A DNA stretch of 52,223 bases, taken from NCBI RefSeq assembly GCF_014697355.1, contig NZ_JACJRQ010000049.1:1-52223 (forward strand). Direction: 5' to 3'. The position numbers and the translations under genes were made by a program. Below, piece after piece: positions 1-6,684 of this stretch (the first letter of the stretch is position 1; every line of letters starts with the position of its first letter). The notes beneath the pieces are model-generated. The model was not told the origin of the DNA, made no database searches, and worked only from the letters and a program-made list of their open reading frames with translations. The stretch is from Nostoc calcicola FACHB-3891. GTDB lineage: Bacteria > Cyanobacteriota > Cyanobacteriia > Cyanobacteriales > Nostocaceae.

Positions 1-199
1 ACCGAATACGGCAGTAAGTGATGGTTCAGCCATAAATCCTTGATTTTTTAATCAGGTGAATAAATCCGTTGTATTCGGCTTTAAAAAATAAGTAAATCTT
101 CCTCTTTTATGTAAAAGCAGCATATCTGCTGAGGACGTAAAACCCTTGGAGTGAATAGGATTAAGCCAAGTTTAGCTAATAACTAAAAAGAGAAATATT

Positions 200-230
200 C
201 CGGTTTAACCACTCTCAATGGTTAAACCGG
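200..230. repeat. 12-7-12 perfect inverted repeat beside integrase gene
   Basis: The arms CCGGTTTAACCA (200-211) and TGGTTAAACCGG (219-230) are perfect reverse complements around a 7-base spacer. This is the geometry of a tyrosine-recombinase core site (two binding arms, 6-8 base crossover spacer), and it lies directly before the recombinase gene, where attP sites often are. It could instead be an RNA hairpin over the ATG at 218. No second copy was seen in the window. Confidence 0.45.
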
Positions 231-250
231 AACAGCTAAGAAGAGAACAG

Positions 251-856
251 ATGAAAAATGATAGAGAAGGTCAAGCGGCTGTTTTGACTTATGCAGATTG
301 CTCAAAAATTCGCACACAGATTAGGAGCCGCAAATACAAGTTGCTTTTTGATTTAGCTTGGTACACAGGTGAGCGCTGGGGTGCTTTGGTACAGCTGCGA
401 GTAACCGATGTTTACACTGAGGATGGTAACCCACGTGAGTATATCAATTTTCGAGCCAGAACGCGCAAGGCTAAACCGAACAGCAAGCGCAAGCCACAAG
501 ATCCAGCCAAGCGTAAAAATCGACAAGTGCCAGTACATCCAGTCCTTAAGGAGATATTGCTTGCATATAAGCCAGAATCAGATTCTCTGTGGCTGTTTCC
601 GGCTCGTCTTGGAGACAAGCCCATTACCTTGAGGTGGGCAGATGCAATTTTACGCGCTGCGGTTGAGAAAGCTGGATTGTCAGCCAAGGGAATTAGCACC
701 CATAGCACCCGCCGGAGTTTCATTACTAATCTGGCCAACAAAGGTATCAACTTGGCAATGATTAAAAAAATTACTGGTCACACTGACTTGAAAGTGCTAT
801 CGGCATACATCGAGGTCAGTGAAGACGATATCAAAAACGCGATCGCTACTTTATAA
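251..856 (+). CDS. Short tyrosine recombinase / phage-type integrase
   Basis: About 201 residues (212 if the ATG at 218 is used). Catalytic landmarks of the tyrosine recombinase family are visible: the first Arg in TGERWGAL, the HSTRRSF box (H-x-x-R), the GHTD histidine, and the Tyr in SAYIEV near the C-terminus. The protein is little more than the catalytic domain; the N-terminal SAM-like core-binding domain of XerC-type enzymes is missing or very short. I prefer the ATG at 251 because it follows a purine-rich stretch (AAGAAGAGA), whereas the ATG at 218 lies in the loop of the inverted repeat at 200-230. It probably moves or resolves the island to its right. The class is well supported; the exact role is inference. 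Confidence 0.85.
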   Translation: MKNDREGQAAVLTYADCSKIRTQIRSRKYKLLFDLAWYTGERWGALVQLRVTDVYTEDGNPREYINFRARTRKAKPNSKRKPQDPAKRKNRQVPVHPVLKEILLAYKPESDSLWLFPARLGDKPITLRWADAILRAAVEKAGLSAKGISTHSTRRSFITNLANKGINLAMIKKITGHTDLKVLSAYIEVSEDDIKNAIATL

Positions 857-860
857 ATTT

Positions 861-1034
861 ATGAACAATCCATTATTCGTGAGAATTGAATGTTTTTATT
901 GCCAACTCCAAGCCGGCTGCTATGACCACCCATTCGATTTGGCCGTGGCACTGGAGGCATTGAGCAATCAGGCATGGGATGAAGTTGAGGAACTTTACCC
1001 AGACCTACTACCCAAAACCCCAAACGAAGAATAA
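861..1034 (+). CDS. Small hypothetical protein (57 aa)
   Basis: Starts with an ATG four bases after the integrase stop, so the two are probably cotranscribed. The protein is acidic at its C-terminus (WDEVEELYPDLLP) and has three cysteines in its N-terminal third (ECFYCQLQAGCY). That pattern could bind a metal but does not form a recognisable zinc finger. A longer frame with a GTG at 819 overlaps the integrase and is less likely. I do not recognise the family. Confidence 0.5.
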   Translation: MNNPLFVRIECFYCQLQAGCYDHPFDLAVALEALSNQAWDEVEELYPDLLPKTPNEE

Positions 1035-1221
1035 CCTAATGACAGTAATCATTTGGTAAAGCGATCGCTATAAAACCAACTTGGGCGATCGCTATTTCTC
1101 AAAAATGTTCACTGCATGAGCATAATCGCTACAATGACGCAAAATCGTTCTCAAAAATTATGTGGTTCGGTTTTTTTGTTGAGAGCAGCATAGGAGTCAG
1201 GACACGCTCCTGTTATTTCCC

Positions 1222-1419
1222 TCAGCTGGACAAATTCTTGAACAATAGTGAACAGATAACCATTAGCCCGATCGCTTGACCGAAGTCAATCGCCCGAACT
1301 GACGGAAATATGCTTGGTATGACTGCATTCCAGAAAAGCATCAGGGGTATGCCTGAAGCTAAAGCTGCAACTAATGTAAATCCTATGAACGTTATGCCAG
1401 CAAGTAAAAATTTTTCCAT
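1222..1419 (-). CDS. Small two-helix membrane protein
   Basis: A 65-residue, strongly hydrophobic protein. Residues about 4-30 and 44-62 form two likely transmembrane helices separated by a short polar turn (PSVRAIDFGQA). The pattern of a WN pair followed by a P-x-I-F segment and a Q-A-x-G-L helix resembles small membrane proteins common on phages and plasmids whose function is unknown. It points leftward and is the most downstream gene of the leftward block. No Shine-Dalgarno sequence is visible before the ATG. Confidence 0.55.
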   Translation of the reverse strand: MEKFLLAGITFIGFTLVAALASGIPLMLFWNAVIPSIFPSVRAIDFGQAIGLMVICSLLFKNLSS

Positions 1420-1442
1420 AAAGGTAGTGAAAAGTTGTGACT

Positions 1443-1493
1443 ATTATTCCCTATTCCCTATTCCCTACTCCCCCACTCCCCACTCCCCACTCC
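1443..1493. repeat. Heptanucleotide-type short tandem repeats
   Basis: Consecutive copies of TATTCCC shift into ACTCCCC-type heptamers. Such short tandemly repeated repetitive (STRR) sequences are typical of heterocystous cyanobacteria. Similar runs occur near 29155-29185. Confidence 0.7.
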
Positions 1494-1504
1494 CCGCTGC
1501 ACAA

Positions 1505-1687
1505 ATTTTGGCAACCTGTAAAACAACTATGTAATAAGACTTTCAGTCATTTCCTGATTCATTTTGGCAACCTGTGAAACTCACAAAATGGCGCTCGCCA
1601 ATTCTCTATTTTTACAGGCGAACATTTTGCCACTGAAAATGCTTGAGAAGTTTAGCTAGTAAGGGTTTTACAGGCGCACAAAATTCC
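1505..1687. repeat. Symmetric four-copy array around a central palindrome
   Basis: ATTTTGGCAACCTGTAAAAC (1505-1524) recurs at 1561-1580 with one change. Inverted relatives containing TTTTACAGGCG lie at 1609-1631 and 1665-1687. Both pairs have a 56-base period, and all four are placed symmetrically about the palindrome TGGCGCTCGCCA (1589-1600, centre 1594.5), with copies 14.5 and 70.5 bases away on each side. Sequence between the copies is only weakly symmetric. It could be a protein-binding site (recombinase, partition or origin) or an old MITE. Confidence 0.55.
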
Positions 1688-1712
1688 TTATTGCTGAATG
1701 AGGAATTGGGAG

Positions 1713-2432
1713 TTATTCCCCTTGTCCCTTGTCCCCAATGCTGCACCAGGAGCGAATCATTTTTTCAATCTCCGCGGGGGACTGCCCATCGCCGATCGCA
1801 ATTTCCACCTCTGACTTTTTATGCCTAGCCGATTGACTATCCACACTCCCCAGGTAACGACGGTGTATTTTGCGGCCAACCATCCAACAATAACGGTAAT
1901 ACCAATATCTATTACCAGAGCGCTCTACCCAGTATTTCTCTACCCAGTGCGTATCGTGTTGGGGGGCAGATTTTTCGGTAGTATAGGTTACTTCCCTACT
2001 GTGGGGAGTACAAATATTAAGAGTGCTGCTAGTTACTTGCCCCCCAACACTTTCACACGGAAGTTGTGACTCTGGATTTTGCCCCCCAACACTTTCACAG
2101 GGAGTGTAATATTCCTTTGGCACATAAACGGCTTGGCCATTTCTGGTGACATAAATTGCCCCCTTCCAATCAGGATGTACTAGAAAAACTTGTGCTTTTA
2201 AATCTTCAGTAGATTTGTACTGGTAATTTTTGCGCCATTCTTTACCTGCTAGTTTTAAGCACCTATCCATCCAAACTTGGTCGAGACGCACCCAGTCACC
2301 AATAAAAAGTTGATATTCTGTGGCACTGTGTTGGGGGGCAGTTTCGACTTCATCCCAGGCCGGATCGTAAAGGGGAGTGGGGACTGGGGACTTAGTAAAA
2401 GCTTCTAAGTCAAAAAGGGTAGTTTGTTTCAT
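1713..2432 (-). CDS. Uncharacterised cyanobacterial protein
   Basis: About 239 residues from the ATG at 2432; a GTG at 2462 would add ten residues but lies inside a hairpin. The N-terminus (MKQTTLFDLEAF) looks like a true start. A short element PCESVGGQ is repeated twice mid-protein in a low-complexity linker. The C-terminal third carries an aromatic-rich stretch (RYWYYRYCWMVGRK) followed by a basic segment and the tail SPAEIEKMIRSW. Such aromatic and basic C-termini occur in nucleic-acid-associated phage and plasmid proteins, but I cannot name the family. It lies downstream of the replication-like gene on the same strand and is probably in the same transcript. Confidence 0.6.
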   Translation of the reverse strand: MKQTTLFDLEAFTKSPVPTPLYDPAWDEVETAPQHSATEYQLFIGDWVRLDQVWMDRCLKLAGKEWRKNYQYKSTEDLKAQVFLVHPDWKGAIYVTRNGQAVYVPKEYYTPCESVGGQNPESQLPCESVGGQVTSSTLNICTPHSREVTYTTEKSAPQHDTHWVEKYWVERSGNRYWYYRYCWMVGRKIHRRYLGSVDSQSARHKKSEVEIAIGDGQSPAEIEKMIRSWCSIGDKGQGE

Positions 2433-2456
2433 AATAATTTTCAGTCTTGTATTCGT

Positions 2457-2481
2457 GGCCACCTCATGGTGGTCTTTTTTT
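2457..2481 (+). terminator. Hairpin plus T-tract, rightward
   Basis: GGCCACC (2457-2463) pairs with GGTGGTC (2468-2474) across TCAT and is followed by seven T. It would stop rightward transcription, although the genes here run leftward, so it may block antisense reading. Structure is seen; function is inferred. Confidence 0.35.
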
Positions 2482-2494
2482 GATTAGTTATTCC

Positions 2495-3235
2495 CTAGTA
2501 ATCCCTGGGAAGGGAGTTAGGGAACCAGGATTTTAAAACTTGGATGAAATTAGATAAACCAAACATCTCATCCTGCCAGTAACACTCACGCAAACATTTA
2601 ATTAACCATCCTTGAGGATTTTTAATTTCTTTGTGTCCTCCACGTTTAACAAAGTGATTTAAAGCTTCTTTGATGTAGTCAATATCAAACTCAAATAAAT
2701 GCCTAGTTGATGCTTTATTTGGGTCAAAGTATATTTCATACTCAGCACAAGCAGTCAGTATGTCGTGTTGTCTTTCTAACTCTATAAATTCGGCTGTAGT
2801 TGGAGTAAGAGTATTGCTGCTGCTGTAAACCTCGTCATCGGCAGATTTATCGTTTGAGGGGTCTAAAGTGTAACTGGAGTTATGGTTTTGTAACTTTTTT
2901 TCTCGCGGCTTTTTGGGTGGATTTAACCACGATAATGGTCTTACAAGTAACTTGGTTATCTTCCAAGAATATTGTTTAATTACTTGTAAAACACGGCATG
3001 ATACCAGTATTTCAAATATCTTTTTGAGGTAGTTATGAGCGTAGGGTTTACCTCTAGTCTTGGCTACCCAAGCATTAAATTCTGATAAATCTGGCTCAAT
3101 TTCTGCTGCTATTCCCCCTTGCCTCATTAGCCATTGCCAGAGAGTTTTTGCCGCTGGGGGAATATGGTGCTGGTAACAGAATGCTTCGTGTGATTCCGTC
3201 CACGGAAGATTGTTTTTATAGCTGTTTTCTGGCAT
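2495..3235 (-). CDS. Replication-initiator-like (winged-helix-like) protein, tentative
   Basis: A 246-residue protein starting MPENSYKNNLPWTESHEAF. The first ~110 residues (TLWQWLMRQG, then a helix-rich segment ending KKPREKK) look like a DNA-binding helical domain. The middle is a polar linker. The C-terminal part (DIDYIKEALNHFVKRGG ... NPQGWLIKCLRECYW) resembles the tail of replication-initiator or DnaD-like proteins, where a conserved NPxGWLxxAL-type segment is common. Its setting next to an RHH regulator and a recombinase fits a plasmid- or phage-derived replication module. The match is by general resemblance only. Confidence 0.5.
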   Translation of the reverse strand: MPENSYKNNLPWTESHEAFCYQHHIPPAAKTLWQWLMRQGGIAAEIEPDLSEFNAWVAKTRGKPYAHNYLKKIFEILVSCRVLQVIKQYSWKITKLLVRPLSWLNPPKKPREKKLQNHNSSYTLDPSNDKSADDEVYSSSNTLTPTTAEFIELERQHDILTACAEYEIYFDPNKASTRHLFEFDIDYIKEALNHFVKRGGHKEIKNPQGWLIKCLRECYWQDEMFGLSNFIQVLKSWFPNSLPRDY

Positions 3236-3464
3236 AATTCTATTAGTTTGATGATGTCTTTAGCCACCTGGAAGTAGGATTTTTGGTGGCTTTTGACTTT
3301 TTATGTTTTTTGGCGATCGCTAAAAAAAATCACATCGAGGACAACCCGATCGCCCCTAATCCCCCTCATCCCCCTCATCCCCTCACCACCGCGGCGGTAC
3401 ATGATTTTGTACGAAATCAACCGGCGATCGCCACGTTGAAGATTAACTGCGATCGCTAAACAGC

Positions 3465-3500
3465 AAAAACCGCCCTCACCTCTACTGGCAGGACGGTTTT
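3465..3500 (-). terminator. Terminator-like hairpin after RHH/coiled-coil gene
   Basis: On the minus strand AAACCGTCCT can pair with AGGGCGGTTT (one G-U) and is followed by T residues. It overlaps the stop codon of the -1-frame extension (3499-3501), so it ends the longer, frameshifted product rather than lying just after the short one. The rest of 3236-3498 shows HIP1 sites and short palindromes but no gene. Confidence 0.5.
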
Positions 3501-3711
3501 AAGCTTGAATGCATTCTTCGCTGGGTGGCTGAGACTTACCCTCGCTGGAAACTAAGTTGTAAATTTCCTCCTCAAGTTCTTGAACTTCTTTTCGGAAGCT
3601 TTCCTCTTCATCTTTAATCTGATCAAACTGAGACTTCAGGAGATCTTGGTGCGATTTAAGATGTGAAATATGTTTATTTTCAAGGCTTTTGAGGCGCTCT
3701 AGGATTTTCCC
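3499..3711 (-). CDS. Coiled-coil extension of RHH protein, read by -1 frameshift
   Basis: This minus-strand frame has no ATG, GTG or TTG start that makes sense after the overlap, apart from one TTG inside the coiled coil. It is continuous with the RHH gene if the ribosome slips -1 on the heptamer G GGA AAA (3705-3711), whose zero-frame codons are GGA AAA. After the slip reading continues ILERLKSLENKH and adds about 68 residues rich in heptad-spaced Leu, Glu and Lys, typical of a coiled coil, ending SEECIQA. The fused product would be about 132 residues. The alternative is an ordinary one-base mutation or sequence error in the G/A run. Confidence 0.5.
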   Translation of the reverse strand, partial: GKILERLKSLENKHISHLKSHQDLLKSQFDQIKDEEESFRKEVQELEEEIYNLVSSEGKSQPPSEECIQA

Positions 3712-3896
3712 AGCAGTACTGTCTCTGTGTTTACTTGTTCTCCTAGACTTATCTTGCGTTGAGCAATCAACCTGATCAGGTCTGACCTGTTCAATCCCAT
3801 TGACTCGGCTTGAATCCTGAAATCTTCCCAGTCTTTCTGACTGATCAAAAATGTCGCTCGAATTGAGTCTTCTGCTAGTTTCTTGGGTCTGGCCAT
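3699..3896 (-). CDS. Ribbon-helix-helix (CopG/Arc-like) regulator
   Basis: A 65-residue protein beginning MARPKKLAEDSIRATFLIS. The order is a basic N-terminal arm, a strand (SIRATFLIS), a helix (KDWEDFRIQAESMG) and a second helix (NRSDLIRLIAQRK), which is the ribbon-helix-helix layout of CopG/Arc-type DNA-binding dimers. Such proteins control plasmid copy number or their own operons. Four operator-like repeats lie just upstream (3928-4016), so it probably represses itself and the divergent operon. The frame stops at 3699-3701, three codons past a slippery G GGA AAA, and a coiled-coil frame continues in -1. The domain assignment is firm by pattern; its targets are inferred. Confidence 0.75.
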   Translation of the reverse strand: MARPKKLAEDSIRATFLISQKDWEDFRIQAESMGLNRSDLIRLIAQRKISLGEQVNTETVLLGKS

Positions 3897-3927
3897 TTTT
3901 ACATATCACAACAATACCCTCATTTTA

Positions 3928-4016
3928 TTGTATGAATAAAACCTTTTCGTATGAATAAAACGCTTGACTAGTTTCATTCATATAATATAGTATCATTAGT
4001 TATATACGAATAAAAC
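3928..4016. promoter_or_regulatory. Divergent control region with four operator-like repeats
   Basis: GTATGAATAAAAC occurs at about 3930-3942 and 3949-3961. A variant TATACGAATAAAAC lies at 4003-4016, and an inverted copy (TATATGAATGAAAC on the minus strand) at 3971-3984. Rightward, TTGACT (3964-3969) and TATAGT (3986-3991) are 16 bases apart, a good sigma-70-type promoter whose spacer holds the inverted copy. The repeats also sit just before the RHH gene. They fit RHH operators; iterons of an origin are the alternative. Confidence 0.6.
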
Positions 4017-4261
4017 TCGTTAGCTCCCCCCTCACCTTTGCCTTTGTGCCTGTGAGGGCAAATTCAGGAGCAACACACCCGCGCCATTGCCACTGTGCCC
4101 GGCGCGGCACCACCCTCACTTCACCGAGAACAGAGTGCGGACACGCGTTGTCTGCGCGGTGATGTTTGATGTCTGCATCGTAGGTGGCAGGAAAATGAAC
4201 TGCGTAAGGGTTTTACAACCTTTAACCTCTCTCAAACACACTTATAAGGAGGAAACCAAAA
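3999..4261 (+). other. Structured leader of the rightward operon
   Basis: About 260 bases separate the TTGACT/TATAGT promoter from the first operon gene. Hairpins visible here are TTTGCC/GGCAAA (4037-4042 with 4057-4062) and CCGCGCC/GGCGCGG (4079-4085 with 4101-4107). A strong Shine-Dalgarno AAGGAGG ends the leader at 4246-4252. The length and structure suggest control at RNA level, but no known riboswitch class was recognised. Confidence 0.35.
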
Positions 4262-4266
4262 ATTAA
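4162..4266 (+). CDS. Possible 34-residue leader peptide
   Basis: An ATG at 4162 opens a 34-residue frame (MFDVCIVGGRKMN...) whose TAA (4264-4266) overlaps the proposed ATT start of the next gene at 4262. The gene-start Shine-Dalgarno AAGGAGG lies within this frame. Stop/start overlap is the usual arrangement for translational coupling and could help an inefficient ATT start. No convincing Shine-Dalgarno precedes the ATG, so it may be chance. Confidence 0.25.
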   Translation: MFDVCIVGGRKMNCVRVLQPLTSLKHTYKEETKN

Positions 4267-4540
4267 AAAGCTACGCCAACAGCTACAAACCCTGATAGCT
4301 GACGGGGTAGTAGCCATAACAGATAGCGAAGGTGGTCAAGAATATTGCATTCGTATTCTTGACTATAAAGAACACGAAACACTTTGGATAACCGAAAACA
4401 AGAACGGACAAACGGTTCTCTGTTTGGCGATTACCTTAAACTCGATAGTTAACCATTTCGCCCGCCAGTGGCTGATTACTGGCGGCTTCCTAACACATGA
4501 CAAAAACTGTAGGTTACTACACGAATTACAAACCTGGTGA
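4262..4540 (+). CDS. Hypothetical protein with probable ATT start (92 aa)
   Basis: An open frame of 92 residues (start IKKLRQQLQTLIADG, end LLHELQTW) with no ATG, GTG or TTG near its beginning. A perfect AAGGAGG lies 9 bases before an ATT codon at 4262, and a stop (4223-4225) closes the frame further upstream, so ATT is the best start. The composition is protein-like: an amphipathic N-terminus, strand-like segments (VVAITDS, YCIRILDY, TLWITEN) and a helix (LNSIVNHFARQWLI). It overlaps the next gene by 44 bases in another frame. The family is unknown. Confidence 0.6.
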   Translation: MKKLRQQLQTLIADGVVAITDSEGGQEYCIRILDYKEHETLWITENKNGQTVLCLAITLNSIVNHFARQWLITGGFLTHDKNCRLLHELQTW

Positions 4541-4814
4541 TGGTTCATTTTTGGACAAATTGCAACAGCAATACGGCTCAAAATTCGAGCAAATGACCAG
4601 ACGCGAAAAGTTCTTGCTGATTGAATGCATCGCCGGCGACTTAGGGGAATCACTCGAAGAATTGCCGCGTGATGAGATTTATCACTTGCAAGTAGAAGTC
4701 AACACCAAATTGTCATCTGATGACAAAACTGGGTTGATTGAAGCGCTAATTAATCAGATCCGTTGGGGTCAAAATCAATTCGTTACCGAGGGAGAATTGC
4801 CTATGCAGCAATAA
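4497..4814 (+). CDS. Hypothetical protein (105 aa)
   Basis: Begins MTKTVGYYTNYKPGDG with an ATG inside the end of the preceding gene. It is mostly helical by composition, with acidic segments (AGDLGESLEELPRDEIYHL) and a C-terminal helix (TGLIEALINQIRWGQNQF). No signal peptide, membrane segment or catalytic motif is visible. A strong terminator follows, so 4262-4814 can end as a short two-gene transcript. The family is not recognised. Confidence 0.65.
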   Translation: MTKTVGYYTNYKPGDGSFLDKLQQQYGSKFEQMTRREKFLLIECIAGDLGESLEELPRDEIYHLQVEVNTKLSSDDKTGLIEALINQIRWGQNQFVTEGELPMQQ

Positions 4815-4851
4815 CCGAGCAATTCATTTGACGTTCTTTTTATAGGGAATC

Positions 4852-4892
4852 ACACCAGCGTTAGCTGGAATGCTTGCGCTGGTGTTTTTTTT
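4852..4892 (+). terminator. Rho-independent terminator
   Basis: ACACCAGCG (4852-4860) pairs perfectly with CGCTGGTGT (4877-4885) and is followed by an unbroken T run to 4892. Genes downstream need read-through or their own promoter. Confidence 0.85.
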
Positions 4893-4912
4893 GAAAATTT
4901 GGAATTTTAATT

Positions 4913-5098
4913 ATGACTTACCGCAATGAAATTAGACCGTGGGCGATTTACCGATGTGTGCCCGATTGTGAAAATGAGTGCGTTTATCGATTTCGTACTC
5001 GCTCTGATGCCGATGCTTACGCAAGCATTTTGCGGCAAGGTGGCGGAGTTTTTCTAGTAATGTTTGACCAACCACAGCCACAGTCAGTTCAAGGGTAG
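4913..5098 (+). CDS. Hypothetical small protein (61 aa)
   Basis: Starts MTYRNEIRPWAIYRC and contains a CENECVYRFRTRSDADAYASIL segment. The sequence alternates strand-forming stretches (WAIYRCV, VYRFRT, GVFLVMFDQ) with one helix (SDADAYASILRQG), a pattern of small alpha/beta phage proteins that read like a single-motif binding fold. It lies between two strong terminators and seems to be its own unit. Function unknown. Confidence 0.6.
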   Translation: MTYRNEIRPWAIYRCVPDCENECVYRFRTRSDADAYASILRQGGGVFLVMFDQPQPQSVQG

Positions 5099-5100
5099 TT

Positions 5101-5138
5101 CAAAAGCTCACGGGTGAACGCAACCGCGTGAGCTTTTG
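5101..5138. terminator. Bidirectional terminator-like hairpin
   Basis: CAAAAGCTCACG (5101-5112) and CGTGAGCTTTTG (5127-5138) form a 12-base perfect stem ending in a T-rich side on both strands. Confidence 0.7.
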
Positions 5139-5189
5139 ATTCAAACACTTCAAACGTAGACTTGTCAAAAATATCACACCTTTTTGGTC

Positions 5190-5711
5190 ATGCGTGATTT
5201 TTCACATCTTCCGGCGCCAATTCTCTTAGAGCCGTTACCAGGTCATTTTCAAATGATAACAATTGGTGATAGTAGCAACTACTTTTGCCCTGACTGTGGT
5301 AAACACTTGTGCTGGATAAACGCGTGCGACGAATGGACTTGTTTAAACTGCGATAATGCGACAACAAAAATGGAAATCAAAACCATTTCTTACCAACGGG
5401 TAGTCAACCTGGGAAGTTACGAAAGCAAGCGGTTAGAACTGTTTGCTGAAGTTCAAGAGGGAGAAGATCCAGAAATTGCCATTTCTGCTCTCATGGAAAC
5501 GGTAGAGCGAAAAGTCAGCGAGCATACAGAGCTAGTAAATGAATCCAAAGACCTCCAAAGGGGAATTAGAAACCTTAAACAGGAACTAGCAGAACTCGAA
5601 AAGAAAAAGGCCTCATTGACCGACGGCGTTGTGGAGGCTGACCCGGATAACATCCCTTTTGACCAACGGACTCAAGCTCAAATTAATGATTTTGTGGACA
5701 AGTATTTTTAG
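5190..5711 (+). CDS. Zinc-ribbon protein with C-terminal coiled coil
   Basis: About 173 residues from the ATG at 5190 (a TTG two codons earlier is possible). Near residues 32-54 a four-cysteine ribbon is clear (FCPDCGKHLCWI ... WTCLNCD). Next comes YQRVVNLGSYESKRLEL followed by EGEDPEIAISALM, a motif set I associate with small phage and plasmid proteins that carry a single-strand-binding-like strand segment. The last third is a coiled coil (SKDLQRGIRNLKQELAELEKKK). It is probably a nucleic-acid-handling accessory protein of the island; that is inference. Confidence 0.65.
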   Translation: MRDFSHLPAPILLEPLPGHFQMITIGDSSNYFCPDCGKHLCWINACDEWTCLNCDNATTKMEIKTISYQRVVNLGSYESKRLELFAEVQEGEDPEIAISALMETVERKVSEHTELVNESKDLQRGIRNLKQELAELEKKKASLTDGVVEADPDNIPFDQRTQAQINDFVDKYF

Positions 5712-5785
5712 GATTTAGCGATCGCACTTGCTGGTGATGTAGGAAATGCGATCGCCCTTGATCCGCCTTAGCGTACCAAGAAATT

Positions 5786-6022
5786 ATGCAAATTATATCA
5801 GTTCCCACCGTGTTTACTTGCAAAACACCAACTGCCGGATGGGTCAACTTAGCCCTAATTCGGCAAGTTATGGATGATGAAGACGAGAAGGTAGTTGTTG
5901 TGACTTGGCTTAACGGCGATACCACAGTTTTTTATGAAGAAAACGCCGATGCTATTCTCTCCTCACTCAAGGAGGCACAGCAACGCTGCAACGACCACCG
6001 TTTTAAAAACCGCAGATTATGA
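5786..6022 (+). CDS. Hypothetical protein (78 aa), small beta-rich
   Basis: Begins MQIISVPTVFTCKTPTAGWVNL. Strand-like segments (WVNLALIRQVMDD, KVVVVTWLNGDTTVFY) are followed by a helix (ADAILSSLKEAQQRC) and a basic tail (DHRFKNRRL), a pattern of small phage or plasmid proteins. Its TGA overlaps the next gene's ATG (ATGA at 6019-6022), so the two are translationally coupled. The family is not recognised. Confidence 0.65.
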   Translation: MQIISVPTVFTCKTPTAGWVNLALIRQVMDDEDEKVVVVTWLNGDTTVFYEENADAILSSLKEAQQRCNDHRFKNRRL

Positions 6023-6684
6023 CCAAACACGACACTTGGGTGAAACTCAAACCCGATAGCCCTTACCAGCCAATTTTGTATTTATTTCCAGACGGTATGA
6101 TTCCCATGCGCGATCCGTTTCCAATGGAACTATCAGCAGATAGAAAAGCAAGCATCTGGATAGTTGACCTCGAAAGGCTTAAAAGCTCTCAAGCCACTGC
6201 CATTACTCAACTAATTGCCAGCAATTTGGGCGTCGAGCCGATTGAAGTTGCAACAGAGGCAATGAAAAAGGGCGGATTTTCCATGAATTATCAATGGATT
6301 GAGTCAATGCAGTGCGGTGATGAAGGTTTTCAAAGACAAAGAGAACTTGCTGAGTTCTTTGAAACTGCACCCCAACCACCAAGCGCCGATTCTTGGGCAG
6401 AATTTATCAACTCTCAATTTCAGCGCTGGATTGAGGGCAACGAGCAGCCACCGCCAATTAACTCCATTGAAGATGTCCACCCCTGCCTCAGAACTGCCGA
6501 ACTTGAACAAGCTCTCAAAATGCGAAAAATTCACAGTGCGATTAATGCTGGTAATTACTCAGTTTTTGATGTCTTAAGCGGACGGGCTTTCGTTGATGCT
6601 CTCAACACAATTGACCCCGAAACCCAATATTCATTAGTTGGTGATGATGACGAATTTGACGAGGATGAAATTTATGAATCATGA
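6019..6684 (+). CDS. Hypothetical protein (221 aa)
   Basis: Starts MTKHDTWVKLKPDSPYQPILYL, coupled by ATGA to the preceding gene. A helical middle (ATAITQLIASNLGVEPIEVATEAM cut into two helices) is followed by a Pro/Gln-rich stretch (APQPPSADSW) and a helix containing RTAELEQALKMRKIHSA. The C-terminus is very acidic (DDDEFDEDEIYES). No catalytic motif is visible. Acidic tails of this sort often hold partner proteins or mimic DNA, but nothing here proves that. Confidence 0.65.
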   Translation: MTKHDTWVKLKPDSPYQPILYLFPDGMIPMRDPFPMELSADRKASIWIVDLERLKSSQATAITQLIASNLGVEPIEVATEAMKKGGFSMNYQWIESMQCGDEGFQRQRELAEFFETAPQPPSADSWAEFINSQFQRWIEGNEQPPPINSIEDVHPCLRTAELEQALKMRKIHSAINAGNYSVFDVLSGRAFVDALNTIDPETQYSLVGDDDEFDEDEIYES

